Origin: Paracoccaceae bacterium
GTDB lineage: Bacteria > Pseudomonadota > Alphaproteobacteria > Rhodobacterales > Rhodobacteraceae
Direction of reading: 5' to 3'
DNA: 57,127 bases
Assembly (NCBI GenBank): GCA_947461435.1
Contig: CANHLE010000014.1
Location: forward strand, 1-57,127
Positions 9,256 through 17,335 of this stretch are shown piece by piece. The position numbers were made by a program, and so were the translations under genes. The notes under the pieces are model-generated. The model was not told the origin of the DNA, ran no database searches, and saw nothing but the letters and a program-made list of their open reading frames with translations. Position 1 is the stretch's first letter. Every line of letters begins with the position of its first letter.

Positions 9256-10541
9256 TGGCTGTTGCGCGCGCCAAGGATGTGGCCCTCGCCGCCAGGATAG
9301 ATGGGCTTGATCTGCCGAAGGGTGGCTGGCTTGGGGAGGCGCGTTCCAAGGCAATGGACCGCTTGGTGGCCATGGGGCTGCCCACCAAGCGCGACGAATA
9401 TTGGCGCTACACGAACCCTTCGAGCCTTGTTTCTGCTGGAGCCCCGACCTCGGCGGTCTTCAATCCGGACGATGAAACGCCTGCCTTTGACCAAATCGGT
9501 CGTTTGAAACTTGTTTTCGTGGACGGTGTTTTCGATGCATCGGCCTCAGATGATTTGGCGATGACAGGGGTCAGTATCGAATTGCTCTCTGACGTTGCAA
9601 AAACGGATATCCATTGGGCTCGGGATCTTTATGGCGTTTTGGAAACGCGCGGACAATCCCCGGTGGAACGCCCCTTGGCTGCCCTGAACAGCGCCTTTGC
9701 AACGGAAGGTGTTTTGATCCGCGTTTCGGCACGTGCGGCCAAACCCATACATTTGATTTATCACAGCAATTCAGTGACTTCCGATGTCATGCTTCACAAC
9801 TGCGTTAAGGTTGAAGCCGGGGCGAATGTGACCCTTTTGGAATCGGGCCCGGCCGCTGCGCGCTTCATCCAGGTGATGGAAGTTGACGTGGCAGAAGGGG
9901 GCGTTTGTCATCACGTCAGAACTCAAGGCCGAAATCACGAACGCTGCGCGGCCACCCATGTGTTCGCAAGGCTCGCCGCAAAGGCGCGTTTCAAAAGCTT
10001 TACCGTGACGGCAAACGGCCGCCTGACGCGCAATGAAGCGGTGGTCGAACTGATCGGGGATGATGCCGCAGCCCATATCGCGGGCGCAGCGATGGGCGAC
10101 GGTGATTTTCACCATGATGACACGGTGTTTGTGACTCATCAGGGAGAACGCTGTGAAAGTCGCCAAGTCTTCAAGAAAGTTCTGAAGAACGGCGCTATTG
10201 GTGTGTTTCAGGGAAAAATTCTTGTCAAACAAGGCGCGCAAAAGACGGACGGGTATCAAATAAGTCAGTGCCTTCTTCTGGATGAAGACAGCCAGTTTCT
10301 GGCAAAGCCCGAACTGGAAATATATGCCGATGACGTCAAGTGCAGTCATGGTTCGACCTCTGGTGCGATAGACGAGACGGCACTTTACTATTTGCGGTCG
10401 CGCGGCGTTCCCTTGAAGTTGGCGCAAAGCCTGATGGTTCTGGCATTTCTTGCAGCAGCGATCGACGAAATCGATGATGAACTTATTGCCACCGATATCC
10501 GCGAGCGCCTGCAAAATTGGCTTAGCCGGCACGAGCATTAG
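9255..10541 (+). CDS. sufD: Fe-S assembly scaffold subunit SufD
   Basis: A 428-residue paralogue of SufB. It has the N-terminal helical part with RDEYWRYTNPSSL and a C-terminal beta-helix with KILVKQGAQKTDGYQ, the SQCLLLDEDS segment, KPELEIYADDVKCSHGST and LYYLRSRGVP. The CSHGST histidine corresponds to the cluster-assembly residue known in E. coli SufD. It partners SufB and SufC. It is translationally coupled to sufC (TAATG). Confidence 0.96.
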   Translation: MAVARAKDVALAARIDGLDLPKGGWLGEARSKAMDRLVAMGLPTKRDEYWRYTNPSSLVSAGAPTSAVFNPDDETPAFDQIGRLKLVFVDGVFDASASDDLAMTGVSIELLSDVAKTDIHWARDLYGVLETRGQSPVERPLAALNSAFATEGVLIRVSARAAKPIHLIYHSNSVTSDVMLHNCVKVEAGANVTLLESGPAAARFIQVMEVDVAEGGVCHHVRTQGRNHERCAATHVFARLAAKARFKSFTVTANGRLTRNEAVVELIGDDAAAHIAGAAMGDGDFHHDDTVFVTHQGERCESRQVFKKVLKNGAIGVFQGKILVKQGAQKTDGYQISQCLLLDEDSQFLAKPELEIYADDVKCSHGSTSGAIDETALYYLRSRGVPLKLAQSLMVLAFLAAAIDEIDDELIATDIRERLQNWLSRHEH

Positions 10542-10550
10542 GGACTGAAA

Positions 10551-11039
10551 ATGTCAGTGGTCGCCGATATTCTGGAAAGCTGGCGCAGACCTTCGGTTGT
10601 GATGCGCCGACATCTGATGCGCGGTCGTTCTGAACCTTTTGCCTTTACCTTTCTGATTGTTTTTCTGGTGGTTTGTTTGATCGCCCAATGGCCTGAAGCT
10701 GCACGAACAACAACCATGAACCCTGATATCCCGCTTCCGCCGCAGCTTTTGGGTCGGGCGATGGCGCTATTGGCAACGATCCCGCTTTGGTATGCGTTTG
10801 CGGCCTTGGGCGGTATCGTTTTGCGGACCTTAGGCCGGCAGGGCGTGTGGTATGAGGCGCGGATTGCGCTGTTCTGGGCCTTGGTGACGGTATCGCCGAT
10901 GATCTTGCTTACGGGGCTTGTTGCTGGAATGATTGGGCCGGGGCCTCAATTGACAAGCGTCGGCCTTTTGACCTTTGGCTTGTTCGGGCTGTTCTGGGCG
11001 CTGAACCTTCGCGAAGCGGGGCGTCGTCATGAAGTTTGA
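10551..11039 (+). CDS. YIP1-like integral membrane protein (first copy)
   Basis: A 162-residue membrane protein with about four hydrophobic segments (near 31-45, 67-92, 105-126 and 133-150) and short polar ends. The layout resembles the bacterial YIP1 family found in suf operons of Rhodobacteraceae; the function is unknown. It lies 9 bases after sufD and overlaps the next YIP1-like gene by 11 bases, so both belong to the operon. A membrane role linked to Fe-S assembly is only inferred from position. Confidence 0.75.
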   Translation: MSVVADILESWRRPSVVMRRHLMRGRSEPFAFTFLIVFLVVCLIAQWPEAARTTTMNPDIPLPPQLLGRAMALLATIPLWYAFAALGGIVLRTLGRQGVWYEARIALFWALVTVSPMILLTGLVAGMIGPGPQLTSVGLLTFGLFGLFWALNLREAGRRHEV

Positions 11040-11598
11040 TCAAGAGACTGTTGTTCTTTTGCTTCGCGAAAGCATTTTGCGCCCCAGACAGGCCGTACGG
11101 CAGATTTTGACGGTTGGTGAGGGCCTTGGATTGGCGTTCATCGCCGTGGGCATCATGGCTATTCTGTCGGCCGCTATTTCGGTGATGCTAAGTTGGTTCT
11201 CTGCGCCGTCTGGCCAGCCGGACATGGACTATCTGCTCAATCGGCCATTTGTTTTGGCGGCGTTACAAGCGCTTGGAATGATCATATTCTCTGCCGTCGT
11301 TCTTGGGGTCGGGCGGACATTCAAAGGCAAGGGGCGTTTTGCCCAGATACTGCTTGTTGTCGCTTGGCTGGATTTCATCCTTCTTTTCTTGCAACTCGCG
11401 ATGCTTTTACTCGTGCTTGCCATACCCGTTATGGGCGGGATCGTATTGATCGCGACAATGTGTCTGGCAACTTGGTTGCTGGCCAATTTCATCGCTGAAG
11501 TTCACGGATTTCAGTCCACGTTCGCCACGCTTGCTGTCTTGATCGGTGTCATGCTTTTGATTGGCATGGCCTTGGTTCAATTTTCTCCACCGATGTGA
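11029..11598 (+). CDS. YIP1 family membrane protein (second copy)
   Basis: A 189-residue YIP1-family protein. The N-terminal cytoplasmic piece (LLLRESILRPRQAVRQIL) is typical. About five membrane segments follow, including SAAISVMLSWF, LGMIIFSAVVLGVG, a long LLFLQLAMLLLVL stretch and LAVLIGVMLLIGMAL. It overlaps the upstream membrane gene and is followed 9 bases later by sufS. The pair may form a membrane complex, but nothing in the sequence shows the function. Confidence 0.8.
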   Translation: MKFDQETVVLLLRESILRPRQAVRQILTVGEGLGLAFIAVGIMAILSAAISVMLSWFSAPSGQPDMDYLLNRPFVLAALQALGMIIFSAVVLGVGRTFKGKGRFAQILLVVAWLDFILLFLQLAMLLLVLAIPVMGGIVLIATMCLATWLLANFIAEVHGFQSTFATLAVLIGVMLLIGMALVQFSPPM

Positions 11599-11607
11599 GA
11601 TGCACCA

Positions 11608-12828
11608 ATGTATGATGTCAACGCCGTCCGAAGTGATTTCCCTATCCTGTCGCGCAAGGTAAACGAGCGCCCATTGGTCTATCTTGACAATGGGGCGTCA
11701 GCGCAAAAACCGCGGGCGGTCATTGACGCCATGACCCATGCCTATGAACAAGAATATGCCAATGTTCACAGGGGGCTGCATTGGCTGTCAAATACGGCCA
11801 CCGACAATTATGAAGCTGTTCGTGGCAAGATGGCCAAGTTTTTGAATGCACCGAATGAAGACACGATCGTTTTCACCACCGGTGCGACGGAGGGGATCAA
11901 TCTGGTCTCTTACGCTTGGGCTGCGCCGCGGTTTCAGGCGGGTGATGAGATCGTTCTGTCCATCATGGAGCATCACGCAAACATCGTCCCGTGGCATTTT
12001 CTACGAGAGCGCCTTGGTGTGGTCCTGAAATGGGTCGATGTTGACGCGCACGGGGATCTGGACCCGCAAGCCGTTCTGGAGGCGATTGGTCCCCGCACAA
12101 AATTGGTGGCGATCACGCATATGTCCAATGTGCTGGGCACTGTCGTTGATGTTGCCGCCATTTGCGCGGGCGCCCATCAAATGGGTGTTCCGGTCCTGGT
12201 GGATGGATCGCAGGCGGCGGTGCATATGCCCGTGGATGTGCAAGCCTTGGGCTGTGATTTTTACGCTGTTACCGGACACAAGCTTTATGGTCCGTCAGGA
12301 TCGGGTGTGATCTATATTTCGGCCGACCGAATGGCAGAAATGCAACCCTTTTTGGGGGGCGGGGACATGATCCGTGAGGTGACGCGCACCAACGTCGTGT
12401 ACAACACACCGCCCATGAAGTTTGAAGCTGGCACGCCTGGAATTGTCGCCCAGATTGGATTGGGCGTGGCCGTCGACTACATGACGGCATTGGGCATGCA
12501 GAACATTTCAGCCCATGAAAAGGCGTTGCGCGACTATGCACAGGCCCGGTTGGGAAAGTTGCAATGGTTGAATATCCAAGGAAATTCGGACGCAAAGGGC
12601 GCGATCTTTTCATTTACAATGGCTGGCGCGGCACATGCCCATGATATTTCTACAATCCTTGACAAACGCGGGATTGCTGTGCGCGCCGGAACGCATTGTG
12701 CCATGCCTTTGATGGAGCATTTGGGCATATCGGCCTCGTGCCGGGCCTCCTTTGGGCTTTATAACACGATGTCGGAAGTGGATGCCTTGGTTGACGGATT
12801 GGAGTTCTGCCACGAGCTATTGAGTTGA
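11608..12828 (+). CDS. sufS: Group II cysteine desulfurase SufS
   Basis: A 406-residue SufS/CsdA-type desulfurase. It begins with VRSDFPILSRKV and LVYLDNGASAQKP. TTGATEGIN and MEHHANIVPW form the cofactor pocket, the Schiff-base lysine is K225 in VTGHKLYGPSG, and the active cysteine is C364 in RAGTHCAMP, the short-loop type that needs a SufE/SufU partner. It transfers persulfide sulfur to SufBCD. It is the last protein gene of the operon here; no sufE, sufU, sufA or sufT follows before the tRNA and the convergent kinase gene. Confidence 0.96.
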   Translation: MYDVNAVRSDFPILSRKVNERPLVYLDNGASAQKPRAVIDAMTHAYEQEYANVHRGLHWLSNTATDNYEAVRGKMAKFLNAPNEDTIVFTTGATEGINLVSYAWAAPRFQAGDEIVLSIMEHHANIVPWHFLRERLGVVLKWVDVDAHGDLDPQAVLEAIGPRTKLVAITHMSNVLGTVVDVAAICAGAHQMGVPVLVDGSQAAVHMPVDVQALGCDFYAVTGHKLYGPSGSGVIYISADRMAEMQPFLGGGDMIREVTRTNVVYNTPPMKFEAGTPGIVAQIGLGVAVDYMTALGMQNISAHEKALRDYAQARLGKLQWLNIQGNSDAKGAIFSFTMAGAAHAHDISTILDKRGIAVRAGTHCAMPLMEHLGISASCRASFGLYNTMSEVDALVDGLEFCHELLS

Positions 12829-12835
12829 TTTTCCG

Positions 12836-12864
12836 TTGCCTTCTGATGCGTCTTGGCCTACATA
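12836..12864 (+). promoter_or_regulatory. Promoter of tRNA-Arg
   Basis: TTGCCT at 12836-12841 and TACATA at 12859-12864 are 17 bases apart. The mature tRNA 5' end is 11 bases downstream of the -10 element. This fits a sigma-70 promoter giving a very short leader. Confidence 0.6.
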
Positions 12865-12875
12865 AACGCCAGTTA

Positions 12876-12952
12876 GCACCCATAGCTCAGCTGGATAGAG
12901 CGTTGCCCTCCGAAGGCAAAGGTCGCACGTTCGAATCGTGCTGGGTGCACCA
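12876..12952 (+). tRNA. tRNA-Arg (anticodon CCG)
   Basis: A 77-base cloverleaf. The acceptor stem is GCACCCA/TGGGTGC, the anticodon stem TTGCC/GGCAA with loop CTCCGAA (anticodon CCG), the T arm GCACG-TTCGAAT-CGTGC, discriminator A, and an encoded CCA end. It reads the CGG arginine codon. It sits between sufS and the convergent sensor kinase gene. I see no duplicated 3' end nearby that would indicate an integration event. Confidence 0.97.
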
Positions 12953-13014
12953 CAAACGCTGATAATTCCCAAGTGATTGTGAAACCTTTTTCCACAAAAT
13001 TTCTGGACCGATTT

Positions 13015-15627
13015 TCAGGGCTGATTTGTCAGTTCTTTGGCTTTTGATTGAATCAAGCTTCGCGTCGGCGGCCAAAGGCGGAGCGCCTCGCCAAACGCGG
13101 CCTGAACCTCTGGCATTTTGCCAGTTTTGCAAAGTCCTTCCACAAGACGCAACTGTACGCAAAGCGCGTGCGCTGCGAACATCCCGGTGGATCCGCAGAG
13201 CTTGTGAACGTCACGTCTGAGGTCATCGCCAGCTTGCGCCGTGTCCATCATGGTTGCGATTTGGGCAAGGTCTTTATCCGTGCTTTCAAGAAAAGCCCCG
13301 ATGAGTCGCTGGCCTCGCGTGCTGCCCATCGTCTGAATGAGATCTTCGAAGATTTCCTGGTCAATCAGCGGTTCAGGAAGGGTAGGGGACGCAGACGGCG
13401 GGGCGGACACTTGCGGCTGCGCTTTTGCAAACCGTTCAATCACTTCGGCCAATACGCGGCCAGTGGTGGGTTTGAAGATCACATCCTGCATGCCAGCGTT
13501 TCGAAAACGGTCAACTTCCTCTGACAGGGCATGTGCCGTCAACGCGACGATGGGGGTTCGCTTTGAAGGACCATCGCCGTGCCTGATTTCCCCGGTCGCT
13601 TGAACGCCGTCAAGAACGGGCATCGAAATATCCATCAAGATCAGATCAAACTCGGTCTGTTCAGCCATCCTGACACCCTCGGCGCCATCATGGGCCTCTT
13701 GTATTTTGTGCCCCTGATTTGCCAATAACTCTCGAACAACCAATCGGTTAATCGGATTATCCTCGACAAGCAGTATTTTCATTGTCTGAGCGGGCTGAGG
13801 TTCGATCGAAGCTGTGTGTTCCAAGACTTTTTCGGGCTGGTCGGGGGGGGCAGTCTCATTTTCGACATGGTCCAAAGAGACCGGCAGGAGCACCGAAAAT
13901 GTACTGCCGTTGCCCAAACTGCTGGAAAGGGAGATTTGCCCATTCAACGAATGAACGACACGGCGCGTGATCCCAAGGCCGAGTCCGGTTCCACCAACAA
14001 TTCGCGAATAACTTGTGTCGAGCGTCACAAAATCCTCAAAGACCTTTTCGCTGTCTTCTTTCGCAATGCCGACACCCGTATCAATGACGTCTATAACTGT
14101 TCCCTTACTTTTTTCGTCCGGTGCAATGCGAACGGTTACTGTTCCGTTTCGTGTAAATTTTATTGCGTTTCCAATCAGATTGGTGAGGATCTGACGAACC
14201 ATAAAGGGGTCAGTCTTTATCCATTTTTTACCGGTGAATTGCATTTCCAAAACAAGGGTGTTTCCGTGATTTTCGGCAATTTTTGCCTGGTTCGCGAAGA
14301 CTTCGTCGACCATGCCTGCAAGATCAAATATCTGCGTTTGTGGAAGCATTTTACCGCTTTCCAGCAAAGAGATGTTCAAGACGTCTTCAACATGCTGCTG
14401 TAGAATCCTGCTTGAGATTTTCATGACGTCCAGCTGCTGTTTCTGTCTTTCGTCCAACCGCGAACTTTCCAACAGTTCAAGCATGCCAATCATCCCATTG
14501 AGAGGGGTGCGCATCTCGTGACTCATGACGGCTAAAAGTTTGGCCTTTGCCCTTTCGCCGGCAAGCGCATCATCGCGCGCCTTGACCAACTCAGCTTCAT
14601 TGGCGACCTGGATGGAAACGTCGCGCAAAAAAGAGACAAAGAAATCTTCGCCATTTGCCAATACCTTTGAAATGGCCACTTCAATTGGGAATGTTCTGCC
14701 TTTTGCATGCTTTGCCTTCAACCGAAGGCGGCCCGCCCCCGTGACCCGCAGCTCTCCCGTCGTCTTATAGCGTTTCATTCCATGGTCATGAGCCGACCGA
14801 TACTCATCCGGAACGATCAGTTCTGCCATATCCTGCCCCATGGCTGTTGAGCGAGGAATGCCAAAAACGTCGCTTGCTGACCCATTGAATTCAACCACCC
14901 GACCGTCCGCATCAACGACAATGACGGCATCCAGGGCCGTTTCAATGATGGCTTCCAATCGAGCAAGGGTTTCAAGTTTTTCAGTGGTGGCGCGGCGTGT
15001 GTTTCTTCCCAAAATCAACAGAACCGCCAGCATGGTTATCAAGATGATAATCAGAATAAGCGTCAATACTCCGGCAGATTTCAAGGTTTCGGCGACATCC
15101 AAGCGTTCGGAATCTGAAATTGCGGCCAGAACTTTTAGACCCATCAATGTGAGATTACGAACCGACTTTCGAACCTCGCCCGATTCATCCTCTAATTTCG
15201 AAAGCGACGCCCTCAGATCGTCGTCCGGGCCGTCGATCAATGGTTGAACAGCCGTTAACCAAGATCTTATCGCCTTCAGATGGGCCGAAAACTGACTGTC
15301 AGTTTGCGCCTTGATAAATACGGCGCTGGTTTCAAAGGTCGATATACGACTAAAGAAGACGTCGTACCGCTCTCGCACAGTGGAAATAGGGATCTTGAAC
15401 GCGGCCGCTTCATATAGCGAGTTTCGGAACGCTAAAAACTCGACATCTGCCTGCGCCAACGTCCATTGGACAGCATCCGAGGAGGCAGAGTTTTGCGAAT
15501 CGATCTTCCGCGCAACGTCAAAGTAAAGAAAACCCGTTGCCATCATGCAAACGAGGATAACAAATGCTGTTATCCCCGGATGAAGGCGATCAAAGACCGC
15601 TCCGGAGGATCTGGATCCTTTGTCCAC
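13015..15627 (-). CDS. Hybrid sensor histidine kinase (PAS-HisKA-HATPase-REC-Hpt)
   Basis: An 870-residue membrane kinase starting at GTG 15627 (GGAG about 8 bases upstream). TM1 is about 20-37, a helical periplasmic part of about 150 residues follows, and TM2 is about 186-207. A PAS domain lies about 220-340. HisKA has the phospho-acceptor H370 in SHEMRTPLNG, and the HATPase has NLIGNAIKFT, DTGVGI and GTGLGL. A receiver domain has D666 in LMDISMP, and a C-terminal Hpt domain has H808 in HKLCGST. This is the full ArcB/BarA-type phosphorelay, so the final receiver must be another protein; the orphan response regulator at 16472 is the nearest candidate. The gene is co-transcribed with the exported protein 18 bases upstream. 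Confidence 0.92.
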   Translation of the reverse strand: MDKGSRSSGAVFDRLHPGITAFVILVCMMATGFLYFDVARKIDSQNSASSDAVQWTLAQADVEFLAFRNSLYEAAAFKIPISTVRERYDVFFSRISTFETSAVFIKAQTDSQFSAHLKAIRSWLTAVQPLIDGPDDDLRASLSKLEDESGEVRKSVRNLTLMGLKVLAAISDSERLDVAETLKSAGVLTLILIIILITMLAVLLILGRNTRRATTEKLETLARLEAIIETALDAVIVVDADGRVVEFNGSASDVFGIPRSTAMGQDMAELIVPDEYRSAHDHGMKRYKTTGELRVTGAGRLRLKAKHAKGRTFPIEVAISKVLANGEDFFVSFLRDVSIQVANEAELVKARDDALAGERAKAKLLAVMSHEMRTPLNGMIGMLELLESSRLDERQKQQLDVMKISSRILQQHVEDVLNISLLESGKMLPQTQIFDLAGMVDEVFANQAKIAENHGNTLVLEMQFTGKKWIKTDPFMVRQILTNLIGNAIKFTRNGTVTVRIAPDEKSKGTVIDVIDTGVGIAKEDSEKVFEDFVTLDTSYSRIVGGTGLGLGITRRVVHSLNGQISLSSSLGNGSTFSVLLPVSLDHVENETAPPDQPEKVLEHTASIEPQPAQTMKILLVEDNPINRLVVRELLANQGHKIQEAHDGAEGVRMAEQTEFDLILMDISMPVLDGVQATGEIRHGDGPSKRTPIVALTAHALSEEVDRFRNAGMQDVIFKPTTGRVLAEVIERFAKAQPQVSAPPSASPTLPEPLIDQEIFEDLIQTMGSTRGQRLIGAFLESTDKDLAQIATMMDTAQAGDDLRRDVHKLCGSTGMFAAHALCVQLRLVEGLCKTGKMPEVQAAFGEALRLWPPTRSLIQSKAKELTNQP

Positions 15628-15645
15628 CGCCTACTCCCGCAGTTT

Positions 15646-16161
15646 TCAGGGTAAAATCTCTATTCTTGCAAGTTGCCATATCGAGCGTGAATAAACCACC
15701 TCAGTCCGATAATCAGGGTTGGAGTCGTAAGGGTAGACCAACCAGAGCGGACCCTTGTCGCGCACGGAAATCTCTTTTCCGTTTACCAGATATGCAAGAA
15801 TTGGGCCGCCCACGACTGCGTCTGAAACGGGCACCTCTGCGGCATAATCATTGACCGCAATCATTGAAAGGGATCCGGCAGACACGCCAAGCGTATCCAG
15901 AAGATCCTTTAGAAGGACCCCCGTAAACTCGGTTCCACCCTCGGTCCAAACTGTCGTTGTGGTAAAGGATGTTTGGGGAAGGGACGTCAGCATGGCAAGA
16001 TCAAAGACAGCTTCCTTGCCGTCGTTGCTTAGCGGGACATCCCCAGAAACGCGCAAAATTGGGTCTCCTGTGGGCGCAGGTAGAGATTGTGCGAGGCCAA
16101 GCGTTGCAGTTGAAAGAATAACTGCGATTGTAAGAACCATCCGCCGTGTTGCTAGTTTCAT
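15646..16161 (-). CDS. Exported sulfite-oxidase-fold (molybdopterin-binding-like) protein without cysteine
   Basis: A 171-residue protein with a Sec signal peptide (cut probably after LGLAQ, about residue 25). The mature part resembles the oxidoreductase molybdopterin-binding fold: FDLAMLTSLPQ, TVWTEGGTEFTGVLLKDLLD, NDYAAEVPVSD, LVNGKEISVRDKGPLWLVYPYD. Catalytic members of that fold coordinate molybdenum through a cysteine; this protein has no cysteine at all, so it is probably not an oxidoreductase. It is the first gene of a two-gene operon with the hybrid kinase, which suggests a periplasmic ligand-binding or signal-relay role. That role is inferred from position. AGGA precedes the ATG by about 8 bases. 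Confidence 0.8.
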   Translation of the reverse strand: MKLATRRMVLTIAVILSTATLGLAQSLPAPTGDPILRVSGDVPLSNDGKEAVFDLAMLTSLPQTSFTTTTVWTEGGTEFTGVLLKDLLDTLGVSAGSLSMIAVNDYAAEVPVSDAVVGGPILAYLVNGKEISVRDKGPLWLVYPYDSNPDYRTEVVYSRSIWQLARIEILP

Positions 16162-16471
16162 CCCAAATTCCTAACCTGAGTACATCCGACCGGCCCCCTT
16201 GTGTCATATCCCTATGCGAAACTCATCGACTAAAAAGCATATGTGTATATACTTATGGATATGTTGGTGCCGTTTTCAGTGAAAAACCTATGCGTACGCA
16301 TACGTGCAATTTCGCAAGTTTGGGATTACTCATCTAAAAGAGGAAGCAAGATCTGCCAAAGTCCGTTTTGCCATACTTTGGACCGGTTTATGTGACTTGC
16401 TGCACCGATAGGACACTATGGCGCGGCCCTAAAAGTACGCGGTGTATACGTAAGATGAAAGAAGACTGTTC
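16162..16471. promoter_or_regulatory. 310-base divergent regulatory gap between the kinase operon and the response regulator
   Basis: No gene is visible. The stretch is AT-richer than its surroundings and holds several palindromes: GTATATAC, a perfect 14-base palindrome TATGCGTACGCATA at 16289-16302, and GTATAC just before the response-regulator gene. It must contain promoters for both directions, and the palindromes are candidate regulator-binding sites. Confidence 0.55.
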
Positions 16472-17074
16472 ATGAGATTGCTTGTCGCAGATGACCACGA
16501 TTTGGTCCGGGAAACGATTGTTGCATTTTTGCAAAACGAAGGATTTGAGGAGGTTCTGCAGGCCTCAAATCTTGAGGCAGCTCTCTCGCTGGTCGCCACA
16601 TCGGGCTGTTTTGATCTGGCTCTGATCGACTACGATATGCCCGGCATGAACGGACTTGAGGGCCTGAAAAAGATGATGTTGGCAAATGACGGTCGTCCTG
16701 TGGCCTTGATGTCAGGGGCCGCGACGCCGCAGATCGCGGAACAAGCTTTGGCGATGGGGGCCTCAGGCTATGTGCCTAAAACGCTCAGTTCAAAGTCGAT
16801 GGTCGCCGCGGCGCGCTTTATGGTAGCAGGGGAAACCTTTGCGCCTATGTCATTGATGAAACGAGAAATCCCCAAGAATGAAATGCAACTTTCCCCTCGG
16901 GAAGTTGATGTTCTGCGCGGCATTTGCGACGGCAAGTCGAATAAAGAAATCGCGAGAGACTGTGAGCTGCAAGAGGTGACGGTCAAACTTCACGTCAAGA
17001 CCATGAGCCGGAAGTTGGGTGCGAAAAACCGAACTCATGCTGCGATGATCGCACGCGATCGGAAGTTGTTGTAA
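16472..17074 (+). CDS. NarL/FixJ-type response regulator
   Basis: A 200-residue two-domain regulator. The receiver has the acidic pair D7-D8, phospho-acceptor D53 in LIDYDMPG, S/T in LMSGAA and K in YVPKTL. A LuxR-type HTH follows from about 138 (LSPREVDVLRGICDGKSNKEI, dimerising TMSRKLGAKNRTHA). It is not paired with its own kinase gene but is divergent from the hybrid kinase that ends in an Hpt domain, so that kinase is the likely phosphodonor. Targets are unknown; the shared intergenic palindromes are the first place to look. Confidence 0.88.
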   Translation: MRLLVADDHDLVRETIVAFLQNEGFEEVLQASNLEAALSLVATSGCFDLALIDYDMPGMNGLEGLKKMMLANDGRPVALMSGAATPQIAEQALAMGASGYVPKTLSSKSMVAAARFMVAGETFAPMSLMKREIPKNEMQLSPREVDVLRGICDGKSNKEIARDCELQEVTVKLHVKTMSRKLGAKNRTHAAMIARDRKLL

Positions 17075-17169
17075 TCGGTTGAATGTTACCGTGGCGTTGT
17101 CCAAACGACCCATCGTCTGTAGTGCAAAGAGTGAGTGGCAGTAACCTCGTGTCTGGCATCTGTATTTCG

Positions 17170-17185
17170 CATAATCAATATTATG
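17170..17185. promoter_or_regulatory. Inverted repeat upstream of the LuxR-type gene
   Basis: CATAAT-CAAT-ATTATG forms a 16-base inverted repeat about 150 bases before the LuxR-type start, inside an AT-rich gap. It is a possible operator; there is no independent support. Confidence 0.3.
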
Positions 17186-17335
17186 TAAAATATAGAGATA
17201 GAACCGCGGCTGTCAGCCTGTGAAAATCCCGTAAATACAGACAATCCACCCAAAAGCGCACCCTCGACATCCCTTGGGCGCAATGGAATAATCTTTAGAT
17301 AGAACCCATAACAAACGGTCTATGGAGCAGATAAC

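Noticed and set aside
9771-10538. 255-codon open frame antisense to sufD
   Set aside because: sufD is certain on the plus strand; the antisense product shows no domain, signal or membrane pattern.
12876-12952. tRNA-Arg and tRNA-Pro considered as attachment sites for mobile elements
   Set aside because: No repeated tRNA 3' end, integrase or compositional break is visible beside either tRNA.
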